DNA of 21,302 nucleotides from an uncultured Eubacteriales bacterium (GTDB taxonomy: Bacteria; Bacillota; Clostridia; Christensenellales; CAG-138). Each line of letters begins with the position of its first letter. The first letter of the stretch is position 1. The notes under the pieces were generated by a model. The model saw only the letters and a program-made list of their open reading frames with translations. It was not told where the DNA came from and searched no databases. The translations under genes were made by a program, and so were the position numbers. Positions 16,451 to 21,302 of the stretch are shown here, piece by piece. The stretch lies in assembly GCA_900549955.1 (NCBI GenBank), contig URQH01000021.1:1-21302 (forward strand), read 5' to 3'.

Positions 16451-17119
16451 TCAGAGCGCAAACAGATAGATGGCCAGGAAGTGCAACAGGCTGCCAAGCA
16501 GCACAAACACGTGGAACGCGCCGTGAAAATACCGCCGGCGCGCACCGATGCCAAACAGGATTGCGCCGACCGTATAGCTGATCCCGCCCGCCAGCAGCAG
16601 GAAAAAGCCCGGCCGCGTCAGCGCCGCCCACGTCTCTGGCAAGAACGCCGCCACGGCCCACCCCATGACGATATAGCAGACCATGGAAAACGCGCGGTAC
16701 TGCTTGAGATCAATTGCCGTCAACGTAACTGCCAGCGCCGTCAATCCCCATTCTCCCCCAAACGCCGCCCAAGCCAGGGCCGGATGGATCGGGCGGATGG
16801 CGCAGAGCAGGATGGGCGTATAGGTGCCGGCGATCATGAAATAAATGGCGCAGTGGTCGAGCACCTGCAGCACTTTTTTCCCCAGGGACGGGCGCAGGCC
16901 GTGATAGATACTCGACATACAGTACATCAGCAACATACACCCGCCGTATACGGCGCTGGAGACAATGCCTGCCACGCGCCCCGCCAGCACGCTCTTGACG
17001 ACGCACAACACGAGCGTCGTCACCGCGAGCGCGCCTCCCGCGATGTGGGAAATCATGTTGAACAGTTCTTCTCCCCGGGTATAATCCGGGAGCTTCCGTT
17101 CAGACAAACGAATCCGCAT
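16451..17119 (-). CDS. trhA: TrhA / hemolysin III family membrane protein
   Basis: The 222-residue protein belongs to the PAQR/hemolysin III superfamily. It has seven hydrophobic segments and the family's conserved elements: EELFNMISHIAGG, SSIYHGL, LDHCAIYFMIAGTYTP, and the C-terminal FHGAFHVFVLLGSLLHF with putative zinc-binding histidines. Members in Bacillus (YplQ/TrhA) influence membrane fluidity. The name hemolysin is historical and no toxin role is implied. AGGAGG lies eight bases before the ATG at 17119. The short gap to the tRNA terminator shows no good promoter. A T-run follows the stop codon on the minus strand, but I found no clear hairpin. Confidence 0.9.
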   Translation of the reverse strand: MRIRLSERKLPDYTRGEELFNMISHIAGGALAVTTLVLCVVKSVLAGRVAGIVSSAVYGGCMLLMYCMSSIYHGLRPSLGKKVLQVLDHCAIYFMIAGTYTPILLCAIRPIHPALAWAAFGGEWGLTALAVTLTAIDLKQYRAFSMVCYIVMGWAVAAFLPETWAALTRPGFFLLLAGGISYTVGAILFGIGARRRYFHGAFHVFVLLGSLLHFLAIYLFAL

Positions 17120-17170
17120 GGCGGCCTCCTCCTTTCCAGCCGGCGCCCTGCCGGGATGACGCCGGAAGAC

Positions 17171-17206
17171 AAAAAAACTGCCGCAAACGGATCCGCTCGC
17201 AGCAGT
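17171..17206 (-). terminator. Rho-independent terminator after tRNA-Thr
   Basis: On the minus strand a long stem (about 13 pairs including several G-U pairs) closes over a GAUC loop and is followed by seven T (17171-17177). It begins two bases past the encoded CCA end of the tRNA. Confidence 0.85.
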
Positions 17207-17207
17207 G

Positions 17208-17283
17208 TGGAGCTGATGAGCAGATTCGAACTGCCTACCTCCTCATTACCAATGAGGTGCTCTACCGACTGAGCTACATCAGC
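17208..17283 (-). tRNA. tRNA-Thr (anticodon GGT)
   Basis: The 76-base gene on the minus strand folds as a cloverleaf: acceptor GCTGATG/CATCAGC, D-arm GCTCAGTCGGTAGAGC, anticodon arm CCTCA-TTGGTAA-TGAGG with anticodon GGT, T-arm with TTCGAAT, discriminator T and an encoded CCA. It has its own promoter and terminator. Confidence 0.97.
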
Positions 17284-17305
17284 ATTATGGGCTCGCAACG
17301 AACCC

Positions 17306-17334
17306 ATTATAGCGAATATATCCCCGTTTTGCAA
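17306..17334 (-). promoter_or_regulatory. Promoter of tRNA-Thr
   Basis: On the minus strand a perfect TATAAT (17306-17311) lies 17 bases from TTGCAA (17329-17334). The expected start site is about 16 bases before the mature tRNA 5' end. Confidence 0.8.
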
Positions 17335-17352
17335 GAGGAATTTTCCGCCGCC

Positions 17353-18642
17353 TCACGCCTCTGCGCGGATGACGCTCTCCACTTCCCGCACGCAGGGCAG
17401 CCGGCGGATTTGCTCCAGCGCCGCCTGCACATCCAGCTCCTGCGCCGTATGCGTCATGAACGTGATGTGCGTGGAGCCGCCCACACGCTCGCCCAGCTGC
17501 AGGACGTCCTTGAGCGACACGCCATGGTCGGCAAACACGTTGGCGACGGCCGCCATCGTGCCCGGCGCATCCGCCACGGAAAGGCGGATACAATAGATGC
17601 AGCGGAAATTGCGCACGAGCTCCACCTCGTCGCTCATGCCCGCCTCGTTGCGGAAGGTCATGTAGCGATGGTGGCCCGCCGCGTGGCAGGCATAGATCAC
17701 GTCCGACATGACCGCGGACGCCGTGGGCATGCAGCCCGCGCCGCGGCCATAGAGCATGACGTCGTCCACGGCATGCCCCGTCAGGAAGATGGCGTTGAAC
17801 ACGCCGCGCACGGAGGCCAGAGGATGGTCCTTCGGCAGCATGGTCGGATGCACGCGCACCTCGATGGCGTGCCCCTGCTTCTTGCCGATGGCCAGCAGCT
17901 TGATCTCATAGCCCAGCAGCTTGGCCGCCTCAAAGTCCTCCGCCGTCAGCTTGGTGATGCCCTCGCGGTAGATGACGTCGATGGGCATGTGCGCGTGAAA
18001 CGCCATCGAGGACAGGATGGACAGCTTGTACATCGCGTCGTATCCCTCCACGTCGGCGGTCGGGTTGGCCTCGGCATAGCCCAGCGCCTGCGCCTCGTGC
18101 AGCACCTCGTCGAACGCGCGCCCCTCTTCGGCCATCTTGGTCAGGATATAGTTCGTCGTGCCGTTGATGATGCCCATGATGCGCTCGATGTTGTTGGCCT
18201 GCATGGAGTCGGTGATCGTGCGGATGATGGGGATGCCGCCGCCCACCGTCGCCTCCAGATACAGCCCGGCGCCGGTCTGCTTGGCCGCCGCCTCGAACTC
18301 GTGCCAGTGCTTGCTCATGACCTCCTTGTTCGACGTGACGACCGTCTTGCCGCTGGAGAGCGCGCGCAGGATGAACGTGCGCGCCGGCTCCACCCCGCCC
18401 ATGCACTCGACCACGATGCCGACGCGCGCATCCTCCAGGATGTCGTCGATCGACGTGGTAAACAGCTCCCGCGGCGCCAGGTGCAGGTTGGGCTCGTGCT
18501 CAAAATCCCGCACGAGGATGTGGGCAATCTGCAGATCCAGTTCTTCGCGGTGCAGGATATCCCCGTGGTTCTCCGTCGCAATGCGGTAGACGCCGGAGCC
18601 GACAGTGCCAAAGCCGAGGATTGCAATGGTGTGGGTGGTCAT
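17353..18642 (-). CDS. hom: Homoserine dehydrogenase
   Basis: The 429-residue enzyme reduces aspartate 4-semialdehyde to homoserine with NAD(P)H, the branch point to threonine and methionine. The Rossmann motif GFGTVGSG (10-17) is followed by VVECMGG, TSNKE, INGTTNYILT and the substrate-site block GYAEANPTADVEGYDAMYKL with its conserved Asp and Lys. The last ~80 residues (RLSVADAPGTMAAVANVFADHGVSLKDVLQ...) form an ACT domain, as in enzymes feedback-inhibited by threonine. AGGAG lies before the ATG. The gene is 12 bases behind coaW, so it shares a transcript with pantothenate genes. No thrB or thrC is nearby. No terminator is visible before the tRNA-Thr promoter. Confidence 0.97.
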   Translation of the reverse strand: MTTHTIAILGFGTVGSGVYRIATENHGDILHREELDLQIAHILVRDFEHEPNLHLAPRELFTTSIDDILEDARVGIVVECMGGVEPARTFILRALSSGKTVVTSNKEVMSKHWHEFEAAAKQTGAGLYLEATVGGGIPIIRTITDSMQANNIERIMGIINGTTNYILTKMAEEGRAFDEVLHEAQALGYAEANPTADVEGYDAMYKLSILSSMAFHAHMPIDVIYREGITKLTAEDFEAAKLLGYEIKLLAIGKKQGHAIEVRVHPTMLPKDHPLASVRGVFNAIFLTGHAVDDVMLYGRGAGCMPTASAVMSDVIYACHAAGHHRYMTFRNEAGMSDEVELVRNFRCIYCIRLSVADAPGTMAAVANVFADHGVSLKDVLQLGERVGGSTHITFMTHTAQELDVQAALEQIRRLPCVREVESVIRAEA

Positions 18643-18654
18643 GCTGAGTCTCCT

Positions 18655-19482
18655 TTACTGTACGATATCGGGTTCCCTCTCGGGTGAAAGCGCAGAGAAC
18701 GCGGCGCCGGCCGCCGTGGCAAACGGCGCAAGCGGCGGCACGTGGAAACGGACGGGATGCAGCCACTCGACCATGTGGATCAGTTCCTGAAACACCGGCA
18801 GCGTGACCGGCGTGCCGATGAGCACGACATCCTGGACGCACTCGGCGCGCGCGGCGAACGCCGCCATCACGCCGACCGTCTGGCAGACCAGATTGACCGC
18901 GCCGCGCGCCAGATCGTCCAGCGAGGCCTCCCGTCCGAGGCGCGCAAAATTGGAAACCGTCGTGTAGGGCGGTAGGCCCGGGATGTCCCGGTCCGTCAGA
19001 TCGCCAATGCACAGGTCGACGGCGCGCAGGTCGCCACGTGCGGCGCATTCCGCCACGCGCTCCGCGTCCGGTTCGCCGCCCATGTGCCGGACGAGCCCCA
19101 TGAGCGTGCCGCCGCCGACGCCGCTGCCGCCCAGATGCCGCGCCGGCTCCCCGCGCGCGGCCATGACAAACGCCGTACCGGTACCCACGCTGGCCACCAG
19201 CGCCCGCGCCAGGCCGGAGAACGCCAGCGCGCCCGCGCCAATGGCGGAAAACTCCGGCACCTGCCGCACCGGCAGCCCGCGGAACGTCTCGCCAAACCGC
19301 GAGGCGCCCATGCCCGTGACGGCAATGGCCTCCGGTCCCGCCTGCAGCAGCTCGTCCAGATCGGACAGTTGAAACCGCCCCGCCTCCACGCGGGCCGTGC
19401 GCACGACCGTCCCGCCCTCCAGCAGCGCCAGCTTGACGGCGGAGACGCCCATGTCCACGCCCAGCAGCCGCTGCTCAGCCAT
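18655..19482 (-). CDS. coaW: Type II pantothenate kinase
   Basis: The 275-residue protein fits the ASKHA-fold type II pantothenate kinases: N-terminal LGVDMGVSAVKLAL (phosphate loop, Asp10), VPEF with the likely catalytic Glu77, ASVGTGTAFV (98-106) and GGSGVGGGTLMGL (118-130), the nucleotide-binding signature of this group. It would phosphorylate pantothenate in the first step of CoA synthesis. The start at 19482 (AGAAGG upstream) lies eight bases inside the end of the transporter gene. The longer in-frame version is shadow sequence. Its neighbour upstream is an ECF S component, which supports a pantothenate uptake and trapping pair. The G of the usual DAGG motif is altered (DMGVS), a minor variation. 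Confidence 0.88.
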   Translation of the reverse strand: MAEQRLLGVDMGVSAVKLALLEGGTVVRTARVEAGRFQLSDLDELLQAGPEAIAVTGMGASRFGETFRGLPVRQVPEFSAIGAGALAFSGLARALVASVGTGTAFVMAARGEPARHLGGSGVGGGTLMGLVRHMGGEPDAERVAECAARGDLRAVDLCIGDLTDRDIPGLPPYTTVSNFARLGREASLDDLARGAVNLVCQTVGVMAAFAARAECVQDVVLIGTPVTLPVFQELIHMVEWLHPVRFHVPPLAPFATAAGAAFSALSPEREPDIVQ

Positions 19483-20110
19483 GTTTGATAACCTTCTTGA
19501 GCGCCGTGCAGACGGCGATCGCAGCCACGACGGCCACGACGATCTCCAGCACGCCGTTGGTCGCAATCACGGTGCCGATGGCGCCGAGCAGCAGCGGATA
19601 GGCAATGCCGTTGGCCGCCGCGTAATCCACGCCAAAGACGACGTAGATCCCGCCCAGCACGAGCAGCGTGTTGGCCAGCGTGCCGGCCACCGCCGCAAGG
19701 CCCATGTTCACCGCGTCGGCCTTGCAGATGCGGGACATGCCTCGATAGACCAGGCCTGCAAACGTGCCGATCAGGATGCGCGGCACAAAGCAGATGACCA
19801 GGCTCCAGAAATTGCCCTGAAATTCGCCGAAAGAATAGAATGGCGTAAAGACGAACGCCAGCACCGGGCTCGGCGGCATGAACGTCCAGACCAGGAAGCT
19901 GAACAGCCCCGCCACAAACCCCAGCGCGGAGCCAAACCCCGTGCCAAGCGAAATGGCGGCGATGATGACCGGCACGTGCGCCAGCGTGGCCACGAGCGGG
20001 CCGATCGGCAACGAGCCGAGCGGCGTAAACGCGACGATCGCTTCGATCGCGACCAAAACGGAAAACTGCACCAGAGACAAAATATTGCGCTTATGGACAG
20101 ACGACGTCAT
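19475..20110 (-). CDS. panT: ECF transporter S component, probable pantothenate permease (PanT-like)
   Basis: The 211-residue membrane protein has about six hydrophobic helices and the ECF S-component look: SLVQFSVLVAIEAIVAFTPLGSLPIGPLVATLAHVPVIIAAISLG near the N-terminus, then FSFLVWTFM and NFWSLVICFVPRILIGTFAGLVY, with few charged residues. S components bind a vitamin and use a shared EcfA/EcfA'/EcfT energising module, which is not in this window. Pantothenate as substrate is inferred from overlap with coaW. GGGAGG sits eight bases before the ATG at 20110. It is the first gene of the panT-coaW-hom unit, with a strong promoter directly upstream. Confidence 0.83.
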   Translation of the reverse strand: MTSSVHKRNILSLVQFSVLVAIEAIVAFTPLGSLPIGPLVATLAHVPVIIAAISLGTGFGSALGFVAGLFSFLVWTFMPPSPVLAFVFTPFYSFGEFQGNFWSLVICFVPRILIGTFAGLVYRGMSRICKADAVNMGLAAVAGTLANTLLVLGGIYVVFGVDYAAANGIAYPLLLGAIGTVIATNGVLEIVVAVVAAIAVCTALKKVIKHG

Positions 20111-20147
20111 GCCCCGGACCTCCCAGATAAACGTGAACTGTTTACAC

Positions 20148-20176
20148 ATTATATACTGTTTGCGCGGATATGGCAA
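20148..20176 (-). promoter_or_regulatory. Promoter of panT-coaW-hom
   Basis: On the minus strand TTGCCA (20171-20176) and TATAAT (20148-20153) are 17 bases apart, 11 of 12 consensus positions. Two direct repeats ACTGTTT (plus 20137-20143 and 20155-20161, 18 bases apart) flank the -10 and could be regulator half-sites. Confidence 0.82.
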
Positions 20177-20214
20177 ATAAAATCACGCAAACTATGCAGA
20201 AGGAGGGCGACGCC

Positions 20215-21198
20215 ATGAAACGACGGGAAAAAGCGCAAACCAATCAAGCATCCAAAGCGGCCACCGCCGGCTTTGTGGCTCTCGCCGCGCTGCTGCTCTA
20301 TGGCGCTCTGCGGCTCTCCGGCCAGATCGTCACGCGGGAGCTGCAACAGACGCCCCAGCCGCAGGCCTCCGGGCTGATCGAGCTAGCGGATCCTGCCGCC
20401 ACGCCCATGCCGACAGAACCGCCGGCAGACGCGGTGCTGTCCGTCGTAACGCCGGCTCCCGACGCAACGCCCGGCCAAACCGGTGCGGAACTGCCGACCG
20501 CGGCGTCGCCCACGCCCGCACAGGCCGTCCCTTCCCCTGCCGCGGCAACGCCCATCCCCTCGCAGTTTGAGGAAGGCTGCCTGGATCTCGTGCTGATCGG
20601 CATGGATGAACAGGGGTTTGCTGACCTGGTCGCCGTGCTCGCCATACGCGGAAATGCCTGCACCCTGCTCTCGATCCCGAAAAATACGCTGTGCGCCGGC
20701 GGCCCCCTGTCCGGCGCGAACGATACGGCCGACGTTCTACGCCGGCTTAAGCGCCTGCTCGGCGTTTCCTTTCAATACTACGTGTGCTTTGAGGAAGATG
20801 CCATCCCCACCTGCGTGGATGCGCTCGGCAGCGTAACCATCGACGGGACGGCGCATACCGGCCCTGAGGCCTTCGCCTATTTTGCAGCGGACGGCCTGGA
20901 CGAAATCCTGCGCGCTTCGCGGCAACAGGTGTTTCTGCAGGCGTTTGCGCTGCGCATCCAAAGCCTGAACCTCTTACAGCTCTGGTCCGCCAAACGGACG
21001 CTGCAGGGCAATGCGGACGCCAACCTCAGCGGGGAACAGGGCTGGCTGCTGTACCACACGCTCAAGGCGCTGGATCTCGGAGGCATGGAGCTGCAGCTGC
21101 TCCCCGTCGATTCCGTGAAGCAGGGTGAGCAGCGCTACTATGAAGCCGATATGGAAATCTTACAGAAAATCATCGAAGACCTCTACAAAAACCGTTGA
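20215..21198 (+). CDS. Divergent LytR-CpsA-Psr (LCP)-like membrane-anchored protein
   Basis: The 327-residue protein has a basic N-terminus, one membrane helix (about 17-36), a long Pro/Ala/Thr-rich extracellular linker (about 40-118) and an LCP-like domain (about 119-327). Family echoes are LDLVLIGMDE...ADLVAVLAI, LLSIPKNT, RRLKRLLGVSFQYYV, VDALGSVTIDG and RASRQQVFLQAF, in the correct LCP order. LCP enzymes attach wall polymers to peptidoglycan. Here the usual SIPRD is SIPKN and the first motif lacks the conserved arginines, so catalysis is doubtful. AGGAGGG lies eight bases before the ATG at 20215. It is divergent from panT across a 104-base gap; I see no strong plus-strand promoter. A tRNA promoter begins within its stop codon. 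Confidence 0.75.
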   Translation: MKRREKAQTNQASKAATAGFVALAALLLYGALRLSGQIVTRELQQTPQPQASGLIELADPAATPMPTEPPADAVLSVVTPAPDATPGQTGAELPTAASPTPAQAVPSPAAATPIPSQFEEGCLDLVLIGMDEQGFADLVAVLAIRGNACTLLSIPKNTLCAGGPLSGANDTADVLRRLKRLLGVSFQYYVCFEEDAIPTCVDALGSVTIDGTAHTGPEAFAYFAADGLDEILRASRQQVFLQAFALRIQSLNLLQLWSAKRTLQGNADANLSGEQGWLLYHTLKALDLGGMELQLLPVDSVKQGEQRYYEADMEILQKIIEDLYKNR

Positions 21199-21223
21199 CA
21201 CTTTTCCGTTCTTACGCTATACT
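21195..21223 (+). promoter_or_regulatory. Promoter of tRNA-Val
   Basis: A perfect TTGACA (21195-21200) and TATACT (21218-21223) are separated by 17 bases. The -35 overlaps the stop codon of the LCP-like gene. Transcription would start near 21230, about 18 bases before the tRNA. Confidence 0.9.
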
Positions 21224-21247
21224 AATTCATGCGCGTTTCGGTGCCGG

Positions 21248-21302
21248 GGGAGCATAGCTCAGCTGGGAGAGCACTTGCCTTACAAGCAAGGGGTCACAGG
21301 TT
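21248..21302 (+). tRNA. tRNA-Val (anticodon TAC), cut by the window end
   Basis: The acceptor 5' strand GGGAGCA, D-arm GCTCAGCTGGGAGAGC and anticodon arm CTTGC-CTTACAA-GCAAG are visible, giving anticodon TAC. The sequence ends in the T-arm, so the 3' part lies outside. Other tRNAs may follow. Confidence 0.95.

Noticed and set aside
16451..17119. Hemolysin (virulence factor) reading of the hemolysin III family gene
   Set aside because: The PAQR/TrhA family is widespread in non-pathogens and linked to membrane homeostasis; the toxin name is historical.
17257..18687. An open frame of 476 codons on the plus strand, antisense to hom and through the tRNA-Thr
   Set aside because: It would run through a tRNA gene and its promoter, and its product looks like high-G+C antisense sequence.

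Overview
The window reads as a chromosomal stretch from a G+C-rich member of the Clostridia (Bacillota), most likely an uncultured gut-type lineage. The evidence is the lepA-hemW pair, the def-fmt-rsmB-rlmN-stp-prkC-rsgA-rpe operon typical of Firmicutes, a DUF4364 protein, a Spo0A C-terminal-type DNA-binding protein, a type II pantothenate kinase with an ECF transporter subunit, strong AGGAGG-type ribosome binding sites and sigma-A-like promoters. There is no CRISPR array, transposase, phage gene or rRNA. Species cannot be fixed from the sequence alone.

Layout. Positions 93-3040 (minus strand) hold lepA then hemW. Positions 3159-4975 (minus) hold a two-gene unit, a YtrA-type GntR repressor followed by a DUF1648/DUF5808-like membrane protein. 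Positions about 4985-6410 are conspicuously A+T-rich compared with everything around them and carry one duplicated-domain lipoprotein gene (minus) with its own terminator, promoter and a leader holding two short hydrophobic reading frames. Positions 6365-14464 (plus) are a tight operon of eight genes driven by a near-consensus promoter and closed by a 15-bp G+C hairpin. Six of its seven junctions overlap. It joins N-terminal protein processing (def, fmt), rRNA modification (rsmB, rlmN), Ser/Thr phospho-signalling (stp, prkC), ribosome assembly (rsgA) and pentose phosphate metabolism (rpe).

Positions 14497-17119 (minus) hold a CBS-domain protein with a HEPN-like N-terminus, a DUF4364 winged-helix protein, a stand-alone Spo0A_C-type regulator and a TrhA/hemolysin III membrane protein. 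In front of the Spo0A_C-type gene lie a 25-bp perfect palindrome and a perfect match to the Spo0A box. A tRNA-Thr(GGT) with promoter and terminator follows at 17208-17283 (minus). Positions 17353-20110 (minus) hold panT-like ECF S component, coaW (type II pantothenate kinase) and hom (homoserine dehydrogenase). Divergent from these at 20215-21198 (plus) is a membrane-anchored LytR-CpsA-Psr-like protein that lacks several conserved catalytic residues. A tRNA-Val(TAC), cut by the window end, follows with a strong promoter.

Most of the window is conserved housekeeping DNA. The best leads are the stand-alone Spo0A_C regulator with its structured upstream region, the HEPN-like/CBS fusion, the degenerate LCP protein and the A+T-rich lipoprotein insert in front of def. 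None of them proves a new system.
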